From positions 1,122,511-1,186,510 of the forward strand of contig JAHBVX010000001.1 of assembly GCA_019637295.1 (NCBI GenBank): a stretch of 64,000 bases of DNA, written 5' to 3'. The translations under genes were made by a program, and so were the position numbers. This stretch comes from Polyangiaceae bacterium (GTDB lineage: Bacteria; Myxococcota_A; Polyangia; Polyangiales; Polyangiaceae). Below, in pieces: positions 37,020-45,959 of the stretch. How positions within the stretch are numbered: the first letter of the stretch is position 1; every line of letters starts with the position of its first letter. The notes beneath the pieces were generated by a model, which worked only from the letters and a program-made list of their open reading frames with translations, did no database searches and was not told the origin of the DNA.

Positions 37020-38296
37020 GGCGACCAACCTCCGTCCAAGCGCGAAGGCCAGCCCGTCAGCTGCCACAGCTCGACGTCCGCCCGTCGGACGTCCGCGGCG
37101 GACTCGGTCCAGCGCTCCTGGGCGGCGGACAGCTCGCGACGAGCAGTGAGCACCAGCGCGAGCTCCGCTTCGCCCGCCTCGTAGCGCCGGTTGGCCTCGC
37201 GCAGCGCCTCGCGCGCCGGTAGCACCGCGCCGCTCCACAGCGCATTGCGGGTATCACGAGCGTGATAGCGCTCGTGGTAGGCCAGCCGCGTGGCCAGCTC
37301 GATCTCCGTGCGCAGCCGGGCTAGCTCGGCGCGCGCGCTCGCGGCGTTCGCGCGCAGTCGAGCCGCTTCGAAGGCGGCCGGGTTGGCGGTGGGAAGGGGG
37401 AAGGAGACCCGCCCCAGGAATATGAGGTCGCCGGTGCCCTCCCGGCTGATGCTCGGTCCCACGGCGATGGGCGGAGCAGCCGCTGCCAGCGTGGAGCGCG
37501 CCAGCGCCTCGCTCGTGCGCGGCGCGCTCGCGAGGTGCGCCAGCGCCGGGCTGCGGGCCAGCGCACGCTTGACCAGCTCGATCTCGCTCGGCTCGTGCTG
37601 CGGCTCGGCCAGGACCAGCGGTCCGCTCAGCGTGAGCTTGCTGTCGGCGCGCAGGCCCGCGAGGAAGCGCAGCCGCACCTCCGCGACGTGCAGGCGCCCT
37701 TCGGAGGCCAGCACGTCGGCGTGGGCGCGCCCTCGGACGCTCCGCGCCAGACTCAGCTCGGAGGGTGGCGCACGCCCGACGCTGACGCGCGCCGCTACGA
37801 TCCGCTCGAGCTCTGCGGCGTCCTTCTCGATCTGCATGCGCAGGGTGAGCAGCTCGCGCGCGGTGCGCGCCTCGACCCAGGCCAGCGCGGCGCGCGCGGC
37901 GGTGTCACGACGAACCACGTCGAGCCACGCGCGGCTCTCGGCGGTGAGGGCGCGCGCGTAGCCGCGACGCGCGTCCCCGAGGCCGGAGACGGCGATGTCT
38001 TGCCACGCGCCGAGCGAGAGCTCGAGCCCCGTGTCGGCGGGCCCCGAGCGGCGCGCGCCCGCCGAGAGCTCCACCCGCGGCGGCCCCACCAAGGCGCCGC
38101 CCGCCGCCCGGCTCACGCCGTGGTGGGCGGTGAGCGAGCTCCTCGCCGCGTGCACGGCTGGCGCGCTGCGCAGGGCGCGGCGCATCGCTTGCGTCTCGCT
38201 CAACCCCGTGGCCTGTGCCTGGCTGGGCGAGGGGACGGTGAGGACCAGGGCGAGGGTGCCCAGGGCCGACCACCAGCGTGAGAAGGGGGTGAACAT
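37016..38296 (-). CDS. czcC: TolC-like outer-membrane efflux channel (CzcC type)
   Basis: A 426-aa OMF protein with signal peptide (cleavage near PSQAQA, 27-29) from ATG 38296; the open frame beyond to 38473 is not credible coding. Two OEP repeats are visible, each with a long coiled-coil hairpin (RDTAARAALAWVEARTARE; NAASARAELARLRTEIELATRL). It forms the trimeric outer-membrane duct of the efflux complex. First gene of the operon; its promoter must lie in 38297-38502, between it and the divergent desaturase gene. Confidence 0.88.
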   Translation of the reverse strand: MFTPFSRWWSALGTLALVLTVPSPSQAQATGLSETQAMRRALRSAPAVHAARSSLTAHHGVSRAAGGALVGPPRVELSAGARRSGPADTGLELSLGAWQDIAVSGLGDARRGYARALTAESRAWLDVVRRDTAARAALAWVEARTARELLTLRMQIEKDAAELERIVAARVSVGRAPPSELSLARSVRGRAHADVLASEGRLHVAEVRLRFLAGLRADSKLTLSGPLVLAEPQHEPSEIELVKRALARSPALAHLASAPRTSEALARSTLAAAAPPIAVGPSISREGTGDLIFLGRVSFPLPTANPAAFEAARLRANAASARAELARLRTEIELATRLAYHERYHARDTRNALWSGAVLPAREALREANRRYEAGEAELALVLTARRELSAAQERWTESAADVRRADVELWQLTGWPSRLDGGWSP

Positions 38297-38502
38297 CACT
38301 CGAAGCGTTACCGCTCGGCGACGGCGGCGCCGAACGGCAGGTGCATAGCTCGGCGCTGTGCGCGTCTGCAAGTGGGCGGCGGGCCGCGCGGCCCGGGAGA
38401 AAACCATTATCAGAGGGTGGCACGACCGCGTCGGATCGTGATCTGCTCCGGGCGTTGCATCGTTCGTGCCCAAACCGGTCCCGAGCGGGTAACAATCCGC
38501 TC

Positions 38503-40116
38503 ATGGCAAGCCAGAGGGTCGTGATCTGGGGAGGTGGCCTCGCCGCGCTCTCCGCGGGCATTCACCTGCTGCAGGAGGGAGGGGGCGCCAAGTTCGACGT
38601 GACGATCCTGTGCATGGAAGACCGCCTCGGCGGCAAGGCCGCGAGCTACCGACTGCCGGACGGTCGCTACATGGAGATCGGCTTTCACGCCGTGTTCGGC
38701 TACTACCGCGAGCTACAGACGCTGCTCGCGCGCGCGGGTCGTCCGATCAACGACGTGCGGTACTTCACGTCGAACGACGGTATCCACCTGATGTACGAGC
38801 CGAGCGCGCGCGCCGTCAATCGCCTCGACATCCCCAAGGGGCCGCTCGACGTTCCGGCGCTCTTCAACAGCGGCTTCGTGCGCTACGAGGGCATGTCCTT
38901 CGCGGAGAAGCTCGCGGCGGCGCGCTGGATGGCGACGACCGGCGCGCGGCTGCTCTTGCGCGACGTCCCACCGGAGCTCGACGAGCTGAGCTTCACCGCG
39001 CACTGCGTGGCCACGGGCCTCGACCCGCGGCTCACGCACAAGAGCTGGTTCAAGTACGTCCTCGACCTGGCCTTCAACTTCCCCAACGAGGGCTCGGCCT
39101 ACGTGGGCATGTACGGCTTTCAGCGCCTGATGGGGCCGGAGAACAGCGAGGTCTTCTATCTCAATGGCGCGCTGAGCGACATCATCGTGCGACCCATCGC
39201 CGAGCTCTATCTGAGCCTGGGCGGCAAGCTGGAGCTGTGTACCAAGGTCACCCGCGCGACGCTCGATCCGAGCAGCCACCGCGTGACCGAGTTTCACACC
39301 GCGCCGATGGCGCAGGGGGCGCCCGTGCCGGGTCAGCCGGACCGGGTCACGGTGACGCCCATCGGCGGCAGCTACGCGCTGGCCGAGGCGCCCTATCCGA
39401 CCGGCGAGCCGGCGCCCCCGTCGAGCGCCGCCGAGCGCCGCTGGCAGCTCGGGCCGGACTTCGACCAAGTGGTGTGCACGCTGCCGGTGGACAGCCTGCG
39501 CCACCTGCTGCGCACGACGCCGAGCTTCGAGCGAGCGGTGCTCGAGGTGCCCGTGCTGCGCAAGCTCTGGGGTCTGAGGAGCGTCGCCTCGCTCTCGCTG
39601 CGCGTCTGGTTCCCCGAGAAGGTCATGCCGTCCGACTACAGCACGGTGGTGATGGGCACTCCGCAGCCGGCGGCCACCATCATCGACTACGCCAATCGGG
39701 TGCGCGAGCTCGCGTCGTCGCCCTGGGGTTCGGTCGTGGAGTTCGAGGGTCAGGAGGGCCTGCACGGCGAGCTGCGTGATCGCGAACTGGTCGAGGAGCT
39801 GCTGCGCACCTTTCGCACGCTGCCCTTCGTGAACGCCGGCAAGGTCGACATCCCGCGCGTGCTGGCCCAGTCCGACGGCCACCACTTCGAGTTTCGTCGC
39901 AATACGGCCAGCCACCTGCGCTACCTGCTGATGGAGCCGGGCCACTGGCGTCACCGTCCCGTGCAGGGCGATCGCCCCTACGAGAACCTCACCCTCGCGG
40001 GGGACTTCATCGCCGGCACCCAACCCACGGCCAGCATGGAGGCCGCGGTGCGCACTGGGCGGGTCGCCGCGAACTTGCTGCGCGCCGAGGTCGGGCTTGC
40101 GGCCGCGTCCCCCTGA
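38503..40116 (+). CDS. FAD-dependent carotene-desaturase-like amine oxidase
   Basis: A 537-aa flavoprotein of the phytoene/zeta-carotene desaturase (amine-oxidase) superfamily. The dinucleotide-binding motif GGGLAALSAG is at 8-17, with the acidic residue at the end of strand two (CMEDRLGGKA). YMEIGFHAVFGYY (about 56-68) matches the plant-type CrtP/CrtQ desaturases, and the C-terminal FAD segment NLTLAGDFIAGTQPTASMEAAVRTG is typical. ATG 38503; the earlier in-frame start at 38341 is unlikely. It may desaturate a carotenoid or oxidise another isoprenoid. No phytoene synthase gene is nearby, so the substrate is open. Divergent from the efflux operon. Confidence 0.85.
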   Translation: MASQRVVIWGGGLAALSAGIHLLQEGGGAKFDVTILCMEDRLGGKAASYRLPDGRYMEIGFHAVFGYYRELQTLLARAGRPINDVRYFTSNDGIHLMYEPSARAVNRLDIPKGPLDVPALFNSGFVRYEGMSFAEKLAAARWMATTGARLLLRDVPPELDELSFTAHCVATGLDPRLTHKSWFKYVLDLAFNFPNEGSAYVGMYGFQRLMGPENSEVFYLNGALSDIIVRPIAELYLSLGGKLELCTKVTRATLDPSSHRVTEFHTAPMAQGAPVPGQPDRVTVTPIGGSYALAEAPYPTGEPAPPSSAAERRWQLGPDFDQVVCTLPVDSLRHLLRTTPSFERAVLEVPVLRKLWGLRSVASLSLRVWFPEKVMPSDYSTVVMGTPQPAATIIDYANRVRELASSPWGSVVEFEGQEGLHGELRDRELVEELLRTFRTLPFVNAGKVDIPRVLAQSDGHHFEFRRNTASHLRYLLMEPGHWRHRPVQGDRPYENLTLAGDFIAGTQPTASMEAAVRTGRVAANLLRAEVGLAAASP

Positions 40117-40240
40117 GCTCGCCGTGCCACGCCTGGGTGGCACAGCCGTCGAGTCGTGACAGGCATGTCTCGCCCGGCGCGACTTCGGCGCGAAAGCCCC
40201 GAGCTTGCAGCGCGGCACGGTCGATGCAAAGGGCGGCGAC

Positions 40241-40984
40241 ATGAGGATCGCGTCGCGGAGTTCGTGCGCCCTGGGGCTGCTCTTGATCGCGTGCGGCGGA
40301 CAGTCCGAGAGTGACCCCGCGGGGGGAGCCGGGGGCAGCGCCGGCGCGGGCGCGGTCGCGGGCGGCGGCGCCGGCGCCGTCGCCGGGACCTCCGGCGGCG
40401 GGGGCGTCCCACCCGGCGGCACTGGCGGCGCGCCCCCGTCAGGCGGCGCGCCCGGCATCGCTCCGGAGTGCACGGTGGACGGTGACTGCACGCTGTTCTC
40501 CGACTGTTGCTCCTGCATCGGCATACCGAGCGGCAGCGACGAGCCCTACGGCTGCGACATGGCCTGCGCCATCGACTCGTGTTCGGCGGCGGGTATCAAG
40601 CAAGCGCGCTGCGCGGCCGGTCGCTGCGTCGCGGGCTTCGAGTGCGATCCGATGAAGTCGGCGTGCTTCTCGATGCCTCCAGTGTGTCCCCCGGGGCGGG
40701 TGCCGAGCGTCGTGGGTGCGTGCTGGGGTCCGTGCGTGGACGTCACGCAGTGCAGCGGCGTGCCCAGCTGCGCCGAGTGCATGCAGTCCGACGCGGCCTG
40801 CGTGCAGCTCGATCTGCAGGGCGGCGATACGAGCCTCTCCGCGCACTGCGTGAAGGTGCCGGACGCGTGCAGCGGCAACGCCACCTGCCAGTGCATGGGC
40901 ACCAGCGTTTGCGTCGCACCCTACTCTGCGTGTCAGGACTTCTCGGGCATCAAGGGCATGGCCTGCAGCTGCCCGAACTGCTGA
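40241..40984 (+). CDS. Cys-rich lipoprotein with Gly linker
   Basis: A 247-aa lipoprotein (LLIAC, Cys18). After the lipobox comes a Gly/Ala linker (25-80, GGAGGSAGAG-type), then about 165 residues with over 25 Cys in spaced pairs (CTVDGDCTLFSDCCSC, CSAAGIKQARC, CQCMGTSVCV, ACSCPNC). Many disulfides suggest an extracellular binding or protease-inhibitor-like module. Same design class as the genes at 21.9 and the broken ones at 48.5-51.5 kb. It lies alone between the desaturase and a convergent Tat protein gene. Confidence 0.78.
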   Translation: MRIASRSSCALGLLLIACGGQSESDPAGGAGGSAGAGAVAGGGAGAVAGTSGGGGVPPGGTGGAPPSGGAPGIAPECTVDGDCTLFSDCCSCIGIPSGSDEPYGCDMACAIDSCSAAGIKQARCAAGRCVAGFECDPMKSACFSMPPVCPPGRVPSVVGACWGPCVDVTQCSGVPSCAECMQSDAACVQLDLQGGDTSLSAHCVKVPDACSGNATCQCMGTSVCVAPYSACQDFSGIKGMACSCPNC

Positions 40985-41035
40985 GGCGCCGCGGCCCGAC
41001 GCCACCGCGTCGGACCAGCAATCCAGAGGCGATGC

Positions 41036-41866
41036 TCAGCGGCGCGGCGGCGGCGCTGCGAAGCGCGCGTCGGGGAATGCGTCGGGCTGCGGGCGCACTG
41101 GACGCGCGAGGTGTCCGCCGAGATCGATGCCGCGGGCCCGTAGCCCGGCAGCGTCGTCGTAGCGCACGGTGAGCACGCGCGAGGGCGTGCTGCGCGCGCG
41201 TTCGAAGCGCACCTGGGTCACGCGGCTGACGCGATCTTCGCCCCAGCCCGTGCCGATGCCGGGGTCGGCGCGGCCTGCGCTGGGCCTGGGCGGAGCAGGC
41301 TTCGCGCGCCCGGGCGGCGCTGCGCTCGCGCGGGGCACCGAGCGACGATGCTCTCGTGCGATCGCCGGCTCGCTCCGCTCGTCGAAGATGGCGACGCCGA
41401 TCACGCCGACGTTCTCGGGTGTGCCCAGCTGGGCGGAGTAGCTCTGGCCGGGCGACGTGAAGCGGAACGCCGCGACGTGGTCGAGGCTCTGGCGAAACCC
41501 CTCGATGCGCACGGAGCCGAAGGCGGGCACGATGTAGCCCCGCTGCGCGAAGCTGCCGCGCTGGCCGCTCAGCACGTCCCGGCCGTCGACGGTCACGACG
41601 GCCTCCACCCGCCGGCTCGTCGGGTTGTTCACCACCACGCTGTAGCGGTCACCCTGCTGGCCCAGGACGAAGGTCTGCCCACGCTGCGAGAAGGTGGGCA
41701 GGCGGCGCCCGTCGGGCGACTCGAGGGTCAGCGAGAAGGCCGGCGGGGGCGGCGGGCGGGGGAGCCAGGGGCGGCGGGCGTCGGCTTCGGCGCTGGAAAA
41801 GAGCGCGAGGCCCGCGGCGAGCCCCGCGGAAACCTTCAGCAAACTGCGACGGGACAGCGGGGCCAT
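41036..41866 (-). CDS. Tat-exported hypothetical protein
   Basis: A 276-aa protein beginning with a twin-arginine signal (SRRSLLK, then a hydrophobic stretch to about AEADA, 1-29), so it should be folded before export. Residues 40-155 look like an immunoglobulin-like beta domain (VVVNNPTSRRVEAVVTVDGRDVL; GSVRIEGFRQS). A Pro/Ala/Arg linker (165-205) precedes a second small domain with WGEDRVSRVTQV, which resembles a repeated motif of this family. The pattern looks like proteins in which a GTGWG-E motif follows a Pro-rich linker. No enzyme residues found. It lies 43 bp after the propeller lipoprotein gene on the same strand, probably co-transcribed. Confidence 0.6.
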   Translation of the reverse strand: MAPLSRRSLLKVSAGLAAGLALFSSAEADARRPWLPRPPPPPAFSLTLESPDGRRLPTFSQRGQTFVLGQQGDRYSVVVNNPTSRRVEAVVTVDGRDVLSGQRGSFAQRGYIVPAFGSVRIEGFRQSLDHVAAFRFTSPGQSYSAQLGTPENVGVIGVAIFDERSEPAIAREHRRSVPRASAAPPGRAKPAPPRPSAGRADPGIGTGWGEDRVSRVTQVRFERARSTPSRVLTVRYDDAAGLRARGIDLGGHLARPVRPQPDAFPDARFAAPPPRR

Positions 41867-41909
41867 GAGGGCTTGATACGTGCCACACCGCGGGAAGATC
41901 TGGGCAGCG

Positions 41910-42923
41910 TCAGCGCGCCATCCACACCGTGAGCCGGCCGTCCCGGTCGCCGGCCACGAGCACGCTGCCGCTCTCGTCGAGGGCGAGGTCCTCCACCCGG
42001 CCCTGGGCCTCGAGCACCACCCGGCGAGGGCCGCCGACCTCGGCCAGCTCCAGGCCGTCCGAGCCGCCGCGGGCGAGCCACTGGTCGTCTCGGGTGAACT
42101 CGAGCTGCTTGATCCAGTCGCCGTTCTTGAGCTGCGCCACGACCTTGGGCGGCTCGCTCAGCTCCCACAAGGTCGTGGTGTTGCGCGCGCCCTCCTCCGC
42201 CAAGCGGGCGCCGCCCTGGGAGAAGGCCAGCGCGTCGCTCTCGCTGTCATGGCGCACGAGCTGATGGGGTTGGTCCGGCGCGGTGACGTCCCACCACCAC
42301 ACCGACCCCTGCACCCAGGCGACGGCCACACGTCGCCCGTCGCTCGTGAGCGCCAGGCTCTTGACGTCGATGGGAGGTCCCGGAACGACGACCTCGCGCC
42401 GCGCGCCGGAGTGCAGATCGTAGACGCGGATCACGCCGTCGCGGTGACCGAGCGCGAGGAAGTGACCGCGAAAGACCGCGGCGGTGCTGCGCGACTCGTG
42501 CACCTTGGGCGCTTCGATGGCGGTCAGCTGCTTGGTGGCGAAGCTGACCACACGATCGTCGCACACCACGTGCAAGCGCCCGCGCACGAATCCGAGCCCG
42601 GTGTGTACGACCTCCGCGCACGGCTCCGAGCGCCCGAGGGGCTTGCCGCTGTCGAGCTCGTACAGCGCGACGTGGGTGCGGGAAGCGAACGCCACCCGCC
42701 CGAGCGCGCGGCTGACGGCGACCGCGCGCGCGTAGCCGCCGGACGCGGCCTCCCACGCGAGCTTCACGCGCTCGGCGCTCTTGCCGTCGATGACCGCCGA
42801 CGCGCGCTTGACCACGGGCGCTGTCGGGCGCGGTTCGGCCACTGCGGGCCGCGACGCCGAGCCGGAGCCGCACGCCAGCGCCAGCGCCGAGAGCAGGCCC
42901 AGGGCTCGCCGAGTCAGATCCAT
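41910..42923 (-). CDS. WD40-like propeller lipoprotein
   Basis: A 337-aa lipoprotein (ALALAC, Cys18) from ATG 42923. The rest is a seven-bladed type beta-propeller: blades end in VAFASRTHVALYELDSG, LALGHRDGVIRVYDLHSG, VAVAWVQGSVWWWDV, RNTTTLWEL, and VAGDRDGRLTVWMAR, all with the WD40 dipeptide-like ending. Likely a protein-interaction platform in the envelope. It is preceded by a membrane protein gene 63 bp upstream on the same strand. Confidence 0.8.
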   Translation of the reverse strand: MDLTRRALGLLSALALACGSGSASRPAVAEPRPTAPVVKRASAVIDGKSAERVKLAWEAASGGYARAVAVSRALGRVAFASRTHVALYELDSGKPLGRSEPCAEVVHTGLGFVRGRLHVVCDDRVVSFATKQLTAIEAPKVHESRSTAAVFRGHFLALGHRDGVIRVYDLHSGARREVVVPGPPIDVKSLALTSDGRRVAVAWVQGSVWWWDVTAPDQPHQLVRHDSESDALAFSQGGARLAEEGARNTTTLWELSEPPKVVAQLKNGDWIKQLEFTRDDQWLARGGSDGLELAEVGGPRRVVLEAQGRVEDLALDESGSVLVAGDRDGRLTVWMAR

Positions 42924-42986
42924 GGTCGCGAAGGTCACACACTAGAGGAGGGACGGTCCAGCCGAACCGCGCCGCGGGCGTGCTCT

Positions 42987-44297
42987 TCAGTGGGTCAGCA
43001 TGACCAGCGCCACGATCGCGAAGCCCAACAGGACCGCCGCCAGGGCAGAGAGCACCACCAGCGGCCAGGTCCGGCGCGCGGTGGCGCGGTCGACCTCGTC
43101 CACGGTGCTGCCGGCCCGCTCGAGGTGAGCGAAGAGCGTGGCGCTCGAGCGCCGGTTCTCCAGCAGCAGCAGCGCGAGCGCCAGCAGCGCCGCCGCGGCC
43201 ACGAAGCCAGCCGCGACCAGCTTCGCGCGGCCCTGACGCGTGCGCTCGACCGCGTGGCGGGCCGGACCGCCGTCGACCCAGGGCAGATCCGGCGCCGACA
43301 GGGTGGTGGCGAAGGTCTCGCCGTCCGTCACCAGTGGCCAGCCGACCGCGGCGGGGCTCGCGAAGTCCGGCTCGCTCGACACCAGCACGTGGCTCGCGCC
43401 CGCCGTCGAGACGCGCCACGACCCGAGCGAGCCTCCACGTCCGTCGGGCTTCAGCTCGAGCGCCGCGTGCGCGAGGCGGGTCGACGGCGTGAGCAGCGCG
43501 ACGTACGCGACGTCGCGCTCGATGGGAGCACGCACCGTGACACCCTCGGGGCCCGGGCGCGCGTCGAACGCGCCGGGGAGCACCGCGAGCGGCGCGGTCA
43601 TCGAGCCGCTCGCGTCACCTGCGAGCGCGGACACGCGCACCGTCTGCGCGTGGTGAACGGGGGTGAGCGTGAGCGTGGCGCGACCACGCGCGCTGGTGAC
43701 GGCAGAGCCGACGTCGATGCCGTCGAGCGCGACCGTCACCCGCGCGTCGCTCACGGCCGCGCCGTCGCGGGTCACCTCGAGCACCAGCTCGTCGGCGAAA
43801 GGAACCGCGAACACGCCGCGCCGGGGCGCCGCGCGCACCTCGAGGGACCCCTCGGTCGCGCCTTGCAGCCAGCCTCCGCGGCTGCGCAGCTTGGCGGCGA
43901 AGGCTCGCTCGGTCACCTCCGCCCGGCCCTGCGCCAGCAGCACTCCGTCGGCGTGCACCTCGAGCTCGAGGGGACCCTGACCGCCGAGCTCGGTGACCAG
44001 GTAGACGCGCCCGCGGGCGTCCGACGTTCCTCGAAGCTGCACGCGCTGGCCCTGGCGAGCGAGGGAGAGCGTGACCTCGCGCTGGGCCAGGGGCGCTTCG
44101 AGATCGCGGATGCGCTCCACGAGCTCGAGCTGAACGGCCAGTCCAGTCGACTCCGTGGGGCCGCCGGACACGCGGGCGAAGCGGTACGGCTGCAGCGACG
44201 CGGGTCCGAGCGCCGCGAAGCCGAGGACCGCCACCGTGAGCAGCGGCAGGCCCAAGAGCACGAGGCGCAGCAGGCTTCGGGAGCGCTTGGGGGACAC
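42987..44297 (-). CDS. Membrane protein with beta-sandwich periplasmic domains
   Basis: A 436-aa protein starting at GTG 44297. One N-terminal helix (LLRLVLLGLPLLTVAVLGFAA, about 9-30) and two C-terminal helices (about 360-382 and 407-430) frame a large periplasmic region. That region looks like two or three Ig/carboxypeptidase-regulatory-like beta-sandwiches (VTLSLARQGQRVQLRGTSD; LVLEVTRDGAAVSDARVTV). The repeated 'D-A-R-G-x-V/A' turns fit alpha-2-macroglobulin or CarboxypepD-reg folds. No family name can be given with certainty. It is divergent from the zinc-ribbon membrane gene across 53 bp. Confidence 0.65.
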   Translation of the reverse strand: MSPKRSRSLLRLVLLGLPLLTVAVLGFAALGPASLQPYRFARVSGGPTESTGLAVQLELVERIRDLEAPLAQREVTLSLARQGQRVQLRGTSDARGRVYLVTELGGQGPLELEVHADGVLLAQGRAEVTERAFAAKLRSRGGWLQGATEGSLEVRAAPRRGVFAVPFADELVLEVTRDGAAVSDARVTVALDGIDVGSAVTSARGRATLTLTPVHHAQTVRVSALAGDASGSMTAPLAVLPGAFDARPGPEGVTVRAPIERDVAYVALLTPSTRLAHAALELKPDGRGGSLGSWRVSTAGASHVLVSSEPDFASPAAVGWPLVTDGETFATTLSAPDLPWVDGGPARHAVERTRQGRAKLVAAGFVAAAALLALALLLLENRRSSATLFAHLERAGSTVDEVDRATARRTWPLVVLSALAAVLLGFAIVALVMLTH

Positions 44298-44350
44298 CGC
44301 TTGCAGCTATAGCGCGGCCCAGCCCAAAGACGGTAAGGTTCGCCGCGACG

Positions 44351-45058
44351 ATGCCAGCCTCCACAGCCAAGAAGAAGACCAAGAAGACCCCCGCCCGCGC
44401 GAAGCGCCGAGAACGTCGCTTCGTGCCCAACTCGCTCGAGAGCTCGAAGCTCTCGTTGATCGGGGGCGGCGCCGGCGCGCTGGCGCTCGGCGCCGGGGTG
44501 TACGGTCAATGGATCCGCGAGCCCGCGGTGAGCTACGCGACCTACCTCGTGGCCGGCGGCGCCCTGGTGCTCGGCGCCGCCATGTGGTTCGGCGACGTCA
44601 CGGCGCACCCGGTGCGCGTCGGGGACGCGGGGGTGGCCATCGAGCGGGGAACCGAGCTCAGTCGCCTGGCCTGGTGCGACATCGAGCGCATCCGACTCGA
44701 GGGGGACAAGCTGCTCATCTCGGGTGAAGGGCTGACCCTCGAGCTGCCCATGAGCGCGCACAAGGTCGCCATCTCGTGGCTCCTGAAGGAGGCTGCGGGC
44801 CGGGTGCCCGACGTCGTGGACGTCAAGGGCAGCGTCGTGGACGGGCTGCCCGAGCCCCGCGACACGGACGGCGAGCGCCTCGAGGTCAAGGACGTGCAGG
44901 TCGCCGGGCGGCGCTGCGCCGAGAGCGATCAGCTCATCACCTTCGAGCGGGATGCGCGGCTGTGCCCGAACTGCGGGCAGGTCTACCACCTCCGGCACGT
45001 ACCCAAGAAGTGCGTGACATGTGACGAGGCGCTCGGCAGCAGCGCCATCGGAGCGTGA
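44351..45058 (+). CDS. Membrane protein with C-terminal zinc ribbon
   Basis: A 235-aa protein. A very basic N-terminus (many K/R in 1-25) precedes two membrane helices (about 36-53 and 59-77). A beta-rich cytoplasmic domain follows (VRVGDAGVAIERGTELSRL; LLISGEGLTLELP) that resembles a PH-like fold. The C-terminus has a four-Cys zinc ribbon, C-P-N-C at about 206-209 and C-V-T-C at about 222-225. No known partner is evident. It ends 7 bp before the dehydrogenase gene with which it is probably co-transcribed. Confidence 0.68.
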   Translation: MPASTAKKKTKKTPARAKRRERRFVPNSLESSKLSLIGGGAGALALGAGVYGQWIREPAVSYATYLVAGGALVLGAAMWFGDVTAHPVRVGDAGVAIERGTELSRLAWCDIERIRLEGDKLLISGEGLTLELPMSAHKVAISWLLKEAAGRVPDVVDVKGSVVDGLPEPRDTDGERLEVKDVQVAGRRCAESDQLITFERDARLCPNCGQVYHLRHVPKKCVTCDEALGSSAIGA

Positions 45059-45065
45059 GGAGAGC

Positions 45066-45947
45066 ATGTCGGACTCGATCGAGCGCATCGCGGTACTGGG
45101 GGCTGGCACCATGGGCCGCGGGATCGCGCAGCTGTGTGCCGAGCGGGGTCTCTCGGTGGGGCTGTACGACGTGTCGCCCGAGGTGCTGCAGTCCGCCCAG
45201 AGCGCGGTGCGGGCCCAGCTCGAGCGCGCGGTACAGAAGGGGAAGTCGAGCGCCGAGCAGCGGGACGCGGCCCTGGCGCGGATCAACGCCACGACGGAGC
45301 TTCCATCCGCGTGTCGTGACGCGCAGCTGTTCATCGAGGCCGTGCCGGAGCGCATGGAGCTGAAGATTGCCTTGCTCGACGCGGTGAAGGCCGGCGCGCC
45401 GCCGGCGGCGCTGTTCGCGTCCAACACCTCCAGCCTGTCGATCACCGAGCTCGGCCGCGGGATCCGTGAGCCGGCCCGCACCGTGGGCCTTCACTTCTTC
45501 AACCCGCCGCCGGTCATGCCGCTGCTCGAGATCGTGCGCGGGCTGGGCACCAGCCCCGAGGCCATCGAGCGCTGCCTCGCGTTCGCGCGACAGATCGGCA
45601 AGGAGCCCATCGTGGTCAACGACGTCCCTGGGTTCGCGTCCAGTCGCCTGGGCGTCGCGCTCGGCGCGGAGGCGATCCGCATGCTGGAGGCCAAGGTGGC
45701 CAGCGTGGCGGACATCGATCGCGCCATGGAGCTCGGCTACCGACACCCGATGGGTCCGCTCAAGCTCACGGATCTGGTCGGCCTCGACGTGCGTCTGGCC
45801 ATCCTCGAGCACCTGCAGCGCGAGATCGGCGAGCAGTTTCGGCCGCCGCCGTTGCTCCGGCAGATGGTGCGAGCCGGCCGTCTGGGCAAGAAGACGGGGC
45901 TCGGCTTCTATCGTTGGACGGACGACGGTCCCGTCGCGGTGGAGTGA
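45066..45947 (+). CDS. hbd: 3-hydroxybutyryl-CoA dehydrogenase
   Basis: A 293-aa NAD-dependent 3-hydroxyacyl-CoA dehydrogenase (short form). ATG 45066 with GAGGAG just upstream. NAD fold GAGTMGRGIA (11-20), catalytic region SNTSSLSI (about 117-124), HFFNPPPVMPLLEI (about 138-151, catalytic His) and VNDVPGFASSRL (about 179-190) are all present. The C-terminal domain carries RHPMGPLKLTDLVGLD and KKTGLGFY. It oxidises 3-hydroxybutyryl-CoA to acetoacetyl-CoA and could feed the thiolase at 29.5 kb, although the two genes are 15 kb apart. Confidence 0.93.
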   Translation: MSDSIERIAVLGAGTMGRGIAQLCAERGLSVGLYDVSPEVLQSAQSAVRAQLERAVQKGKSSAEQRDAALARINATTELPSACRDAQLFIEAVPERMELKIALLDAVKAGAPPAALFASNTSSLSITELGRGIREPARTVGLHFFNPPPVMPLLEIVRGLGTSPEAIERCLAFARQIGKEPIVVNDVPGFASSRLGVALGAEAIRMLEAKVASVADIDRAMELGYRHPMGPLKLTDLVGLDVRLAILEHLQREIGEQFRPPPLLRQMVRAGRLGKKTGLGFYRWTDDGPVAVE

Positions 45948-45959
45948 CGAGGTGCGGGG

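Noticed and set aside
41880..44312. 810-codon forward open frame
   Set aside because: It is antisense to two well-supported leftward genes (propeller lipoprotein and beta-sandwich membrane protein) and has His/Arg-rich low-complexity composition.
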